From contig OX336344.1 of assembly GCA_946902875.1 (NCBI GenBank), positions 18,869,791-18,933,790 on the forward strand: a stretch of 64,000 nt of DNA, written 5' to 3'. Numbering within the stretch: position 1 is the stretch's first letter; every line of letters starts with the position of its first letter. The notes under the pieces are model-generated. The model was not told the DNA's origin. It ran no database searches and saw only the letters and a program-made list of their open reading frames with translations. The translations under genes were made by a program, and so were the position numbers. Of the stretch, positions 1-9,890 are shown piece by piece. This DNA is from Nematopogon swammerdamellus (Eukaryota > Arthropoda > Insecta > Lepidoptera > Adelidae).

Positions 1-23
1 GCGCCGTTCGCTCCCAAATACAC

Positions 24-549
24 CGGATTGTAAAAATTAAACATGATAAATTCAAGCGTAGTAAGTAATCTGTGGCGTAGTGTACCTACTACAACTATAG
101 CATGGACGGTCTAACCTGAGGCCGCACACACATGCATTTCTCTAATACAAATGCTTGACATGCGCATAAACATGGCCTGAGCACTACTACACTCGCAGAA
201 TTTTACGGTCACCGTCATTCGTGAATGTATTTGTACGCCTCAGGTTAGAACGAACGACCTATACCATACGAATGATGAATAAATGATGAATAAATCCTAA
301 TCTTACTTGGTGGTAGGGTTTAACCCGCCCGGGTTGGTACCACCGCACTGAATGAAACGTCGGTCAAAACGGCTATGTAAATAGTTTGTGTTTTCCGACC
401 AGTTCAGTGTAGCCGGCACGATCAAAGGGGGAAGCACTGACATGGCACCTAGTTCACCCGGTGTTATGGGCTGACATCACGGACGTTGTAGGTGATGTAG
501 CCAAACGTGTCAGTTTCCATAAAAAAAAAAAAATAAATAAAGAATAGAG
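24..549 (+). mobile_element. Composite insertion with 7-bp target duplication
   Basis: The DNA before position 24 and after 549 together reads like one continuous repeat, of which an uninterrupted relative lies at about 4668-4720 (CGTTCGCTCCCAAATACAC followed by CGCAAACTGG). The word AATACAC occurs at 17-23 and again at 550-556, as a target-site duplication would. The insert ends with a SINE-A body and an A-rich tail. Its first 270 bases are not SINE. A 12-bp inverted pair CTAACCTGAGGC lies at about 112-123 and 237-248 inside it. The insert may be a longer retroelement sharing the SINE tail, or two successive insertions. Confidence 0.5.
296..535 (+). mobile_element. SINE-A copy, head missing
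   Basis: This matches the body of the SINE-A family seen near 39.7, 44.2 and 26.9 kb: GGTGGTAGGGTTTAACCCG, then ACCACCGCACTGAATG, AGCACTGACATGGCACC, GTTGTAGGTGATGTAGCC and a poly(A) tract. The tRNA/5S-like head is absent. It is closest to the copy at 39.6-39.96 kb, including the phrase CCTAATCTTA. Confidence 0.85.
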
Positions 550-629
550 AATACACTTCCGTACGTACGCAAACTGGTCCAAGTTATATTATGTCGTCTG
601 GTATAACAGCAAGGCACATTTTACGCAAT

Positions 630-775
630 CCGGTATGAGTGGCTGAGACAGAAGGGTCAAATGGCACATGCTCCGAACAAAATCATCTCCTGGAACGTGA
701 CACCCGGAGACTTCCCTTAGGATCTGTACTGGACTAGAGGAGAATACAGCCGAATCTGCTATGCATCTACAGATG
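630..775 (-). mobile_element. SINE-B 3' fragment
   Basis: Read on the minus strand this is the last part of the SINE-B body (CCGGAGAC, then GGCTGAGACAGA on the plus strand), comparable to 43036-43191 and 58345-58545. It is diverged and lacks head and tail. Confidence 0.7.
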
Positions 776-945
776 AATTTGCGGTTTGCGAAGTAACTGT
801 ACTGGGCCGGCTTTGTGGAAGGCGGGAGAGGTTTTGCGGCAGAATATTATTAATACGTCTTTCATTGTTTAACTTTTGCGATGACAATGAAATTTATGAA
901 ATGGTAAATGTGTTCGGATTTTACAATTAATCGACTTAATAAAAA

Positions 946-1515
946 TCTTAAAACTGACTGACTGACTTACAGGCAACGTAAATCCTAAACCGGTGATTCA
1001 AGAAGCATGAAATTTTGCATAGATGTTCCTAGTATAACGTAGGTTAGCACTGAGAAAGAATTTTTGAAAATTCATCCCCTATGGCGGTTAAATAGCGGAA
1101 TAAAGTTTGTATCGAAGTTCGTGGTTTTTTTAAAGTTAGAAATATGAAAATTTGTGTGTAGACTTCTGTTTATAAATAATAGTCAGTTTTATCAGCATTT
1201 TTGGAAATGCATCCCCTAAAGGGGTAGAATAAGATATTAACGTTTGTATGGGAAGTGCGTCATTTTTTAAATAAAAAATTGGTGTTTACGCTTTTGTTTA
1301 TAAATAAAAGTCAGTTGTATGTTGCATACAACAAAAATAAGTATAAAATTATTGTATACAATTTCCAAAAACGCTGATCCAACTGACTATATATTTAAGA
1401 AAATTAATCCCCTAAGAGGGCGGGAGGAAGGTAGAGAGAGAATTTACGGCGTCGTCGACCCAAATTATGCATATAACCAACAATGGCGCGAGCGAAGCCG
1501 CGGGAAAAAAACTAG
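946..1515 (+). mobile_element. Helitron-like non-autonomous element
   Basis: The right end reads GCGAGCGAAGCCGCGGG, A-rich, then CTAG followed by T. This is the ending shared with elements at 20771, 40038 and 50618. A plausible TC start lies at 946. The inside is AT-rich with no credible protein. CTRR ends and insertion between A and T are the known Helitron signature. The left boundary is a guess. Confidence 0.55.
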
Positions 1516-1642
1516 TATGTACATAAATATTACTGTTATTATATCTTGACTGAATCCTCTGAGTGTTTTTCTGCTTAGATGTAGTAAGTATGTTATAATT
1601 TACTTCATTTAAGTTCAGTATATTAGGTATATAAGTTTCTAT

Positions 1643-1840
1643 TAGTTCGTAAAATATAGCTTGATACGCGTGACAGATGTCAGAGTGACATTTCTTTGTA
1701 TGCGTGACAGCTGTCAGAGTGACATTTCAATAAAGTATGACGTTATAGTGTGTGCATTTTACTGTAAAAAAATACGGAACTTCATGCGAGGTGTTCTCGA
1801 TGACATCTGTCACGCGTATCAAGCTATATTTTACGAACTA
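1643..1840. mobile_element. MITE with 40-bp perfect TIRs (TA-flanked)
   Basis: Bases 1643-1682 are the exact reverse complement of 1801-1840 (TAGTTCGTAAAATATAGCTT at the outer end). If the outer TA is the target duplication, the element is 1645-1838, as in Tc1/mariner-type MITEs. Inside, the phrase GCGTGACAG.TGTCAGAGTGA occurs twice in tandem. There is no coding content. Confidence 0.8.
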
Positions 1841-2440
1841 CACTTTTACAGCGAATAGGCGAGAGACTGTATATAACACTATAGCCGAAACAAGAAACCC
1901 CAAACTCCTGTCGTTTCTCGTAAAAGCGCCACAGCAGGCGCGACACATTGAATCCTAGAACAGTTACTCGGTTTAACGTCTCAGTAACAAACTTTATTAA
2001 AAGCTGAATCGGCAATGTGCCATCCAGACGTCTGGGTAAGCGCGGAGGTGTCTGTGTTCTGAAGGTCTTCTTCGTCCAGACGTGAATTTTAGTTTTGCTC
2101 TGGAATTCTTGGGAATCTTTTACAAATGCATTGTTATCAAACCTTTCAGTACACCTAAATATTATACAATATTTTTGAAAATTAGTCAAAAGGCAAAATT
2201 TCCGAGTAAAATGTAACAATGTGTAATTTCATTTCTATAATTCAGTTTATGATTGAATAGTTTAGTCTGATTTGAGAAGCGGCGCCTAGCCTAGTGGTTA
2301 AAACAAGAGTTGGGGTTCGAAAACCAGGTGCATCAATTAATGATTGGAAATTTCTAAGAATTTGTGCATAATTTATATACGAGTACTTACTTGTCATTTA
2401 AGTGTAGGGAAACAACTATCCTGGATTCACATATACGTTA
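1841..2440. other. Unassigned stretch with a tRNA-like scrap
   Basis: No convincing gene is visible. At about 2281-2335 the phrase TAGCCTAGTGG fits a Pol III A box and is followed by GGGTTCGAAAACC, close to but not a proper B box (one base too many). This could be the head of a degraded tRNA-derived SINE. No cloverleaf is convincing, so it is not called a tRNA. Confidence 0.4.
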
Positions 2441-2785
2441 GTAAATACATACATGCATACATATCACACACGCTAAATCCCGACAATCGGAGTAAGCAGA
2501 GTAATCGGTGTTGTGCTGCAAGAACTCTGGTCAATTACAGCACAACACCAACCACCACGTTTCGCAAAGTATTCGAACAAGATTCAATCGATCAAGCAGC
2601 AAGTAAGGCACGAAGACCCACCTGCTGCACGACTCGGTGGAAGTACCGTGCCAAGGTAAGAGGTGGCGAGCCTGTCGCCCTTCAGCATGGCATCTTGTCC
2701 TTATCCCTTAGTCGCCTTTTACGACATGCATGGGGAGAGATGCAGTGGGGATATTCTTTTTAAGTACCGGCCCCACACGGTACTT
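2440..2785 (-). mobile_element. Repeat C, nearly complete copy
   Basis: On the minus strand the order is CCGTGTGGGGCCGGTACTT, GTCGTAAAAGGCGACTAAGG, a middle part with GGCACGGTACTTCCACCG, an internal hairpin (GGTGTTGTGCTG against CAGCACAACACC), CCCGATTGTCGGGATT and a (TATG)-like tail. The same order is seen at 45035-45365 (+). Terminal inverted repeats are absent and the tail is a microsatellite, so a retroposed SINE-like element is likelier than a DNA transposon. Confidence 0.75.
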
Positions 2786-3121
2786 AAAAGACTACTTACG
2801 GTATAGTAAATATATGTATAATAATATGTTCTATGTAAATAGTAGGTATATTTAGCGTATATACCTATGGTATATATCTGGTATATAGGTAGGTATAATA
2901 CTTTCATCATGTGTAACTATTATTTAAGTTTTTAAGTTTATCTTATTTGTATTTCAGTAACTCTGTCATAATATTAAATATTACTATACTGTAAATTTTA
3001 CAGTATATTTCTTTCCGCCACTCACCTAGCAGTTTTCATACCTCAAAAGTATTCTGTCAGAAAATGCCTAGAGGCGTTAAGTTTAACCTTTTGCTTATAT
3101 TTTATTTGAGTGCTATAAATA

Positions 3122-3351
3122 TCCTTCCTTCCTTACCTATAATAAAATCCAACGTCTGCTTTCTGTCTGTCTGAGTGTCTGTCTGTCCGCTTATAACTCG
3201 AGAACCACTGAACCGATTTTAATAAAACAAAATTCTACGGATAGCTTGATTATTTCCATCAACTATATGCTACTTACTATCACGCTAAATGGCTTATGAG
3301 GTTAGCAGTGAAGTGAAATATGAGAGCGGGCGGAGCCGCGGGCACAGCTTG
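3122..3351 (+). mobile_element. Helitron-like element, inverted partner at 58.9 kb
   Basis: It starts TCCTTCC..TTACCTATAATAAAATCC, continues with a GTCTGTCTGAGTG run and GAACCACTGAACCG, and ends GAGCCGCGGGCACAGCTTG. The near-identical reverse complement lies at 58928-59168. The layout matches the lepidopteran Helitron-like elements, although the last four bases are CTTG, not CTAG. Confidence 0.6.
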
Positions 3352-3479
3352 TATACAATACAATACAATACATATACGTGGTATAGTGGGTTTGTACATA
3401 TGTACAGTGTTTGTCCTAGAAATCCAGCCAAAGGCCGTAAACCCCTCAGCTCTGAGTTTTTATATTTTTTTAATTACTT

Positions 3480-3835
3480 GGCGGTCCCCCGCCTCCTTTA
3501 AGTAAGTAAACGGAAATTATTTTTTACTTTTTAAGGGTCGGGTTTTTTTTTAATTTGTAATTTAACTTTTATTTCAAGCTTTTTAAAAAACCGCATGCAA
3601 ATCGGTCCAATTTTTAAGATAATTATTTTTTTATTACTCAATTACGTGATTACTGGATTACAAACATTTCTAACGACCATCCTGATTAAACCAGGTTTAT
3701 ATTTAAAAAAAACCGCATTCAAATCGGTCCATCCGTTTGGGAGCTACGATGCCACAGACAGACACACACATACACACACACGTTAAACTTATATATAACA
3801 CCCCTCTTTTTTTGTCGGGGGTTAAAAACTTAAGA
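3480..3835 (+). repeat. Interspersed repeat with AAACCGCATGCAAATCGG
   Basis: It begins CCTCCTTTAAGTAAGTAAACGG, a phrase also at about 5754. It contains two AAACCGCAT..AAATCGGTCC phrases, then GACAGACACACACATACACAC and ends near TTGTCGGGGGTTAAAA. It is an old interspersed family with no coding potential. The (CA) run at 3765-3782 is a microsatellite. Confidence 0.6.
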
Positions 3836-3974
3836 TTTTTAGAGGATAGTCAATGCGTAAGTGAGAAGAGTTAGGACGTGCCCTACGCGCCGTACCATAC
3901 GCATTGGCTCACTGATCTATAGTACCAGATGGGCCTTTGAAAAAACACGTCACCGACCAAATCAGCTTTATACC

Positions 3975-4340
3975 AATATTTTTTAACTGACACCGTTGGG
4001 TACTTCACCTACTACATCCGTGATGTCCGCCCGTAACACCTTGGTAAACTAGGTGCCATGTCAGTGCTTCCCTTCGGTCGTGTCGGCCATACTGAACTGG
4101 ACGGAAAACACGAACAATTTACATAGCCGTTTCCACTTACCTTTCATTCAGTGCGGTGGTAGCCGGGCGGATTAAATCCTACCACCTAGCAAGGTAAGAA
4201 GGGAAGGAACCTACATTTTTTCGTAGAATCCGAACCACAGTCAGCCTCCAACGGTCGAGCGGTCACACATCCAAGTACTGACCGCGCCCAGATGTGCGTA
4301 TGATCGATCACGGCCGACAGTCGACCGACCGACCGACTGT
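3975..4340 (-). mobile_element. SINE-A, full-length copy
   Basis: On the minus strand the tail (GATGTAGTAGGTGAAGTACCC) is on the left and the head on the right. The head includes the 5S-like phrase, seen here as its complement CATCCAAGTACTGACCGCG at about 4267-4290, and the start GCCTCGGTAG. The same host phrase, TCACCGA.CAAATCAGCTT, lies just before this insertion and before the LTR remnant at 22155. Confidence 0.8.
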
Positions 4341-4564
4341 TCTACCGAGGCTGAGTTCACAATGACTGCTTATGTTGTAAGGCTCACTTTATCGTCTACT
4401 CAAGAGCGTTAGCTCATTCATACGAGTATGAGATGGCTTTTAGTGCGATCCTTTTAATGTATTCGTGATGACAATTTGAATGTGAAGGCACGGGCAGTCG
4501 CGCACTTGTTTTCGACAGGTATACCAGACGGCATATAACTTGGACCAGTGCAGTAGCCGATTTT

Positions 4565-4745
4565 AGGGTATCTTAGGTGGAGAGCGCGGGATGCGACAGC
4601 GGTGAGAGCGCCTGCAGACCGCGGGATTGGTTGGCCAGTCGCCCGCCGCCCTCCGCACCGCGCTCGCGCGCCCCGTTCGCTCCCAAATACACTTCAGTAC
4701 CTACGCAAACTGGGCCAAGTTTAATGTGGTATAACACGTTTCATC
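4565..4745 (+). repeat. GC-rich repeat, uninterrupted copy
   Basis: This GC-rich block includes CCGTTCGCTCCCAAATACAC and CGCAAACTGG. The interrupted relative forms the very start of the window (1-23 plus 550-600). The open frame across it has no recognisable domain. Confidence 0.5.
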
Positions 4746-4819
4746 GCGATTTGCCTCTTCCAGTATTTAGTTCGGTGCATTGGATGTCCCCTAAAGGCCT
4801 ATATTTCTTATTTTAGTAA

Positions 4820-4988
4820 AAATATTTCGACCTTTTTGTCGTCTTCAGTGAAAATCTGTTATATACAATATAATATATGGTGTTGATATTTTTTTTACAT
4901 ATGAGAGGTTGAAAACATTTCCATACATTATATTGTATGATTATAATAACATATTTTCACTGAAGACGACAAAAAAGTCGAAATATTT
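4820..4988. mobile_element. MITE with about 55-bp imperfect TIRs
   Basis: The left arm AAATATTTCGAC, TTTTTGTCGTCTTCAGTGAA is repeated as its reverse complement ending at 4988 (TTCACTGAAGACGACAAAA). The arms have a few mismatches and one length difference. The middle is AT-rich. No target duplication stands out. Confidence 0.7.
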
Positions 4989-5740
4989 GAATTACCTACC
5001 TGTGTAATGTGTATTAATAATATTAATTGCGTAAACATATTAAATGTGTATTTATAATAATAATAATAATTAAGCTTGCCTCGCGTCGTCTCGGAGAACT
5101 CCGTAGCCACGGCCTGCACCCGCCGGCGTGCTTGGAGGCTTGTCTCCCGCCGCCGGCGGTATTACCGTTTTTAATTTTTTTATTAATTTTGTGTATTTTT
5201 ATTACTTTGTATTATTAATACTTGTATAATATATGTAAAATTAATAGAAAATTTTGAAAATGTGAAATAAAGAACAATATTAATATATAAAAAGGCTTTT
5301 AAAACAAATATTTTGTAAATAAAAATAATTGATTATTAATAATTATTTTAGTATAGTTACTCTTATTACAACTTCCAAAACACCTAGTCCAGATTAATTA
5401 GAATCGACCCTTTAGTGCTCACTATTCTCTGCAGAACAATCATTTGTAAGCCATTGTAAAATTACTAAAATGTCGCGACGATAATCCCGTACATATGTTA
5501 CAAAGTTATTTAAGCTGATCATCATTCATAATAATGTTCAGTAGCGAAATCTACTCCTACCATTAAGAAGAAAGTTGGAGGGAGCAGCAATTTAACGAAA
5601 GTGGTGACGCCGTAAAACAATCTACAGTTGAAAGAACGCTATAAGTTTGAGCAAATAAGGTCGAATTTAGATTGAAAATCTAAATTCGATTTTCAAGTAA
5701 ATAAAATATATAAGCACTCAGAGTTGCGCGGGAATTTACT
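4989..5740. other. Unassigned AT-rich stretch
   Basis: No gene is visible. A GC-rich island at about 5078-5165 (CCGCCGGCGTG, CCGCCGCCGGCGG) sits between AT-rich flanks and may be a repeat fragment. Bases 5664-5695 hold a short inverted pair around TCGAATTTAGATTGAAAATCTAAATTCGA. Confidence 0.4.
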
Positions 5741-5753
5741 TAGCGAGCCCCCG

Positions 5754-5952
5754 ACTCCTTTATGTAAGTAAACGGAAATTATTTTTTACTTTTTAAGGGT
5801 CGGGGGTTTTTTATATTTGTATTTTAACATTTATTTCAAGCTTTTTAAAAAAACCGCATGCAATCGGTTCGCTTTTTAAGATAAGATTTTTTTTTTATTA
5901 CTTAATTATTAAATACGAATTTCACGCGAGCGAAACCGCGAGAAAAAGCTAG
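5754..5952 (+). mobile_element. Helitron-like 3' end sharing sequence with 3.5 kb
   Basis: The first part repeats the phrase seen at 3489 (AAGTAAGTAAACGGAAATTA). The right end is GCGAGCGAAACCGCGAGA, AAAAGCTAG then T, the Helitron-like terminus of this window. The pair at 3.5 and 5.75 kb therefore shares its 5' half but not its end. Confidence 0.5.
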
Positions 5953-6008
5953 TATTTTAATGTGTTCTTCATTAGGTTAATTTAATTCTAATTAGTTTTA
6001 GTTTTGTT

Positions 6009-7820
6009 TCCTCGTATAAGCAAAATGCCAAAATAAAGAAGCTGATACGACGCGACCTTCGCCTGCACAATACACGCCGTGTGTATGAGGCGATAGAGCA
6101 GAATAAGGGCTCCAAAGTGTTCGTGCAGCAACTGGGCAGAAGCCACCTGACGAAACTTAAAACTACAGATGGTCGAGCTGTCTCATCGAAGCCAGAACTA
6201 CTCACAGAAGTCGAAAAGTTCTACGAACGGCTATATGACTCACGAGCTGCTGCTCCTACAGTCCCCGACAAAGACGACCGACGAGCCAGATTAACCCGCC
6301 ACTACACGGAGGATATCCCAGACGTCAACATGGGCGAGATCAGGATTGCTCTAGAGCAGCTTAAAAATAACAAGGCTCCTGGTGAAGACGGAGTTACTAC
6401 AGAGCTTCTCAGAGCCGGGGGGACAACGGTCCTCAAGGAACTACAGAGGCTCTTTAACTCTGTCATACACGGTGGCATTACGCCAGAGTCGTGGAACAGG
6501 AGTGTGGTCGTATTGTTCTTCAAGAAAGGAGACAAAGCCTTGTTGAAGAACTATAGGCCCATCTCGCTCCTGAGCCACGTATATAAGCTGTTCTCGAGAG
6601 TCCTCACCAATCGTCTCGCCCGAAGGTTCGACGACCACCAGCCGCCAGAGCAGGCCGGGTTTCGGAGGGGTTACAGTACCGTAGACCACATCCACACCTT
6701 ACGGCAGATTATACAGAAGTCCGAAGAGTATAATCGGCCACTGTGTCTCGCTTTTGTGGACTACGAGAAAGCCTTTGACTCTATCGAAACCTGGGCTGTT
6801 ATGGAATCCTTACAGCGATGCCAAACCGATTGGCGATACATTGAGGTGCTGAAATGTCTCTATAGTGCCGCGACAATGACCGTGCAAATACAGGACCAGC
6901 AGACGAAACCTATCCAATTGCATCGTGGAGTCAGGCAGGGAGACGTTATATCTCCGAAACTGTTTACGAATGCATTGGAAGATATATTCAAGCTGCTGGA
7001 TTGGGGAAAGCACGGCATTAATATTAACGGCGAGTACATTTCACACCTACGTTTCGCGGATGACATAGTCGTGATAGGCGAATCGCTGGAGGAGCTGAAT
7101 CACATGCTGAACGGCCTCAATGTCGCCTCCCGCCGAGTCGGCCTCGGGATGAATTTGGACAAGACGAAAGTCATGTTCAACGAACACGTCGTCCCGGGGC
7201 ACGTAACAGTTGGAGAGGCGACCCTCGAAGTTGTGCAGAACTATGTCTATCTTGGACAAACCATCCAACTAGGGAAGCACAACTTTGACAAGGAGGCCAA
7301 CAGAAGGATTCAGCTAGGCTGGGCGGCATTTGGGAAACTCCGCCACATCTTTTCATCCTCCATCCCACAGTCATTGAAGACGAAGGTCTTCAATCAGTGC
7401 GTTCTGCCGGTAATGACGTACGGAGCGGAAACGTGGACCCTGACGATGGGCCTGGTCCACAAATTTAAAGTCGCTCAGCGAGCTATGGAAAGAGCAATGC
7501 TCGGCATTTCTTTGACCGATAAAATCCGTAACGACGTAATACGTCAAAGAACTAAGGTAGTCGACATTGCTAAGAAAATAAGCAAGCTGAAGTGGCAGTG
7601 GGCTGGGCACATCTGTCGTAGACCCGACAACCGATGGGGTAGACGGGTGCTTGAATGGAGGCCACGTACAAGCAAACGTAGCGTGGGACGCCCCCCGGCT
7701 AGGTGGACAGATGACCTAAAAAAGGTAGCCGGGAGTGGATGGATGAGAAGAGCGGAAGACCGCGTGTGGTGGCGTGCCTTGGGAGAGGCCTATGTCCAGC
7801 AGTGGACCGATACAGGCTGA
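6009..7820 (+). CDS. RTE-type reverse transcriptase (5'-truncated, frame open)
   Basis: This is the polymerase of a LINE. It makes cDNA from the element's RNA at a nicked chromosomal target. Visible motifs counting from GTG 6081 are: the fingers region with LKNYRPISLL (about 155-165); motif A FVDYEKAFD near 224; motif B GVRQGDVISP near 282; motif C FADD near 324; and a C-terminal part with RRPDNRWGRR and VGRPPARWTDDL (about 536-560). Both the motif A and motif C aspartates are present. The frame stays open upstream of 6081 with protein-like residues (KIKKLIRRDLRLHNTRRVYE), so no start codon can be assigned: this is the inside of a longer ORF. There are no stops or frameshifts, suggesting a fairly young insertion. 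It is not autonomous without its endonuclease. Confidence 0.85.
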   Translation, partial: SSYKQNAKIKKLIRRDLRLHNTRRVYEAIEQNKGSKVFVQQLGRSHLTKLKTTDGRAVSSKPELLTEVEKFYERLYDSRAAAPTVPDKDDRRARLTRHYTEDIPDVNMGEIRIALEQLKNNKAPGEDGVTTELLRAGGTTVLKELQRLFNSVIHGGITPESWNRSVVVLFFKKGDKALLKNYRPISLLSHVYKLFSRVLTNRLARRFDDHQPPEQAGFRRGYSTVDHIHTLRQIIQKSEEYNRPLCLAFVDYEKAFDSIETWAVMESLQRCQTDWRYIEVLKCLYSAATMTVQIQDQQTKPIQLHRGVRQGDVISPKLFTNALEDIFKLLDWGKHGININGEYISHLRFADDIVVIGESLEELNHMLNGLNVASRRVGLGMNLDKTKVMFNEHVVPGHVTVGEATLEVVQNYVYLGQTIQLGKHNFDKEANRRIQLGWAAFGKLRHIFSSSIPQSLKTKVFNQCVLPVMTYGAETWTLTMGLVHKFKVAQRAMERAMLGISLTDKIRNDVIRQRTKVVDIAKKISKLKWQWAGHICRRPDNRWGRRVLEWRPRTSKRSVGRPPARWTDDLKKVAGSGWMRRAEDRVWWRALGEAYVQQWTDTG

Positions 7821-7838
7821 TGATGATGATGATAAGCA
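6009..7838 (+). mobile_element. RTE-type LINE, 5'-truncated
   Basis: This insertion carries the reverse transcriptase frame and ends in a (TGATGA) microsatellite at 7817-7834 instead of poly(A), as RTE-clade LINEs do. The left junction is near 6009: the bases before it (GTTCTTCATTAGGTTAATT) are a host phrase found again at about 54375. The apurinic endonuclease region expected upstream is missing. Degenerate tails of the same family are at 8205-8300 (+), 9577-9890 (-) and 29165-29335 (+). Confidence 0.8.
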
Positions 7839-8019
7839 AGTAAATAATGTTTACATACAAACAAATACAATAACATGAAATGTTTTGATAAAAAGTTGCC
7901 TGTTGTAGGTATGTAAATGTGGGTAAATAAACTGTAAACAAAGTGTCTATGAATTACTTAGAAACATAGTGCCGTACATAGGTACTTCGTTAAAGTTTTA
8001 GATAGATAGATAAATCGAA

Positions 8020-8140
8020 AATGTTTTATTGCTCCAAGAAACATTTAACAGTAAGTAATAAGTAGGTACATTAGAAAATTTACATAAGGTGCAAAGGCAG
8101 TCTTATCCCTTACTGAGGTTTCTTACAGTCAACATTTTTA
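8020..8140 (-). repeat. LINE-tail-like repeat, relative at 61.6 kb
   Basis: The phrases TTTTATTGCT and TTACATAAGGTGCAAAGGC resemble 61585-61690 (TTTATTGCTTCGG, TTACATGAGGTGCAAAAGGG). They are probably 3' untranslated pieces of one LINE family. The orientation is inferred from the complement of a polyadenylation-like signal. Confidence 0.4.
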
Positions 8141-8204
8141 ATGCTATGCAACCAAGTTTTAATGCTATGTTGTCAGCCAATTTGCTGTTATTATTTTCTG
8201 ATAT

Positions 8205-8300
8205 ATATTTTTATGACGTACGGTTCTGTATCGTGAACTCTGACGATGAACCTGGTCCACAAATTCAAAGTATTGAGCTCAGTGAGCGCTGGGTTCACAT
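8205..8300 (+). pseudogene. RTE reverse transcriptase fragment
   Basis: About 90 bases match the intact LINE at 7418-7495: TATGACGTACGG, then CTGACGATGAACCTGGTCC, ACAAATTCAAAGT. It is degenerate and lies only 400 bp beyond the intact copy, with the same orientation. Confidence 0.65.
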
Positions 8301-8460
8301 AATGAATATTTACATCAGTGAACTATATGTCTATTTATAGATAGGTACTGTGACGTGTGACGTTTATAATAATTAATTAACTATATTATAAAACTATAAC
8401 CAAATTGTTATCAGCCACCAATTTGTTAATAAACAATAACAACTTAGGTTCACGGATTGG

Positions 8461-8880
8461 CAGTGGCGGGGCAAGACCTAAATTTGATGTGGGCAAGATA
8501 TATTTTGCGAGGCCCTCTCTGGCTGCATGGATTTTATCGATTTTCTCTGTTGAAATGGATTTCCGGTATATTGATGAAATCAAACATTGTAGTCAGTATA
8601 CGTCCTTTCCTCGATTAAAGTAAACATAATCAAATTGCAATAATACAGCCTTCATTGCCTCTGTGTTCTGCGTTCCCATCTTGTGTCTGATAATAGCTTT
8701 ATAATAAGCTTTAGTTTGCCTTTGATTAAGTCTAAACATGATTACTCGTGGTCTCTTTTAATAGATCTAGCTGAATATTTTTCATGAATCAAAGCTGCAT
8801 GAACTTTCGAGGCGCGAGGCCCCTCGGGCCGCGAGGCCGTGGGCGCTCGCCCACGTTGCCCACGCCTTGCGCCGCCTCTG
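8461..8880. mobile_element. hAT-type MITE with perfect 8-bp target duplication
   Basis: The ends are CAGTGGCGGGGCAAG and, at the other end, the complement of CAGAGGCGGCGCAAG. CGGATTGG stands directly on both sides (8453-8460 and 8881-8888). Eight-base duplications with CAGTG/CAGAG-like tips are the hAT superfamily signature. The 420-bp inside has no transposase. Its right part is GC-rich (CCTCGGGCCGCGAGGCCGTG). It would be mobilised by a hAT transposase encoded elsewhere. Confidence 0.9.
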
Positions 8881-8888
8881 CGGATTGG

Positions 8889-9576
8889 TACTCCCGAAGA
8901 CAAGCATTAATTACTTCACAAACCTTACTATCTCAAATTTTATCCTGTCATCTAGAGTAGCGAGTTGCCGGAACATTGTAATTGACGTCGGCGCCGCAAC
9001 TTGGAGAAGTTTCAATGCTACAAAGTGCTCGCAATCTCCGTCACGATCGCGTCTTTAAGCAAACGCAATCTGAAAGGATTTCAAAGTGAAATTAGAAAAC
9101 TGTGAGACACCGGGGAGATTTGTCGCTTGCAGGTTATCGGAATCCTTTGCCTTCGATGAATAAGTTGTAGGATGCGTTTTCAACACTTCTAACATTCATC
9201 TATGTTGTTGGTCTTCCTGTTTGTTTTAGGTATATTTTAACCTATCGCGCGCCGGAGGGTCTATATCGGCCCAAAATGGCGCATAAGGATGTTGATTTAT
9301 GACGTGAATTCGATGAACGTCTTAAGCTTCGTAACAAGGGGGGCATTCCAGAAAGTTGGCGACATAAAGTATGTACTTTCGTTCGTGCTGCCAAACTATA
9401 CAACCAATAAACGTGAACGCTACCAGACCCATCCGGCGACAACACAAAATCGTGCACTCGACCCCCAGCCAACCTTTGGATGTTTAAATGATTTTAGAAC
9501 TCAGAAAACGTTTTCAGAGCCTTATTCATAGTCACAGGAATGGGAACAATTTATGCGCATTCCATAATTTCTTTAA
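8889..9576. other. Unassigned stretch
   Basis: I see no gene here. Bases 9240-9480 lie next to the RTE remnant and may be an older part of it, but I could not match them to the intact copy with confidence. Confidence 0.35.
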
Positions 9577-9890
9577 AAATCATCACCATCGGCATAGGCC
9601 TCTCCCAAGGCACCCCTCCACAAACGATCTTCCGTTTTTCTCATCCGTCCACTTTCGGCTGACTTTTTAGGTCGTCAATTTGCTTGTGCATGGCCTACAA
9701 TTGAGCACCTGTCTACCTCAGCGATTATCGGGTATGCGACAGATGTGCCCAGCCCACTACCACTTCAGCTTGTTCATTTTCTTAGCAGAAACGACTTGGT
9801 TCTTTGGCGTTTTTCCACATTACGGATTTTATGGAGCTTACTTCGAATTTGTGGACCAGGTTCATCGTCAAAATTCACCCTACAGCACCG
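9577..9890 (-). pseudogene. RTE LINE 3' remnant, inverted
   Basis: On the minus strand this corresponds to the last 370 bases of the intact RTE at 7430-7820: GGTCCACAAATTCGAA (as complement at 9848-9866), the TGGGCACATCTGTCGCATAC region, and GTGCCTTGGGAGAGGCCTAT at the far left. There are many substitutions and indels, so it no longer codes. It is another 5'-truncated copy in the opposite orientation. Confidence 0.7.

Noticed and set aside
3740..3790. (CA)n run as a regulatory element
   Set aside because: Ordinary microsatellite inside an interspersed repeat.
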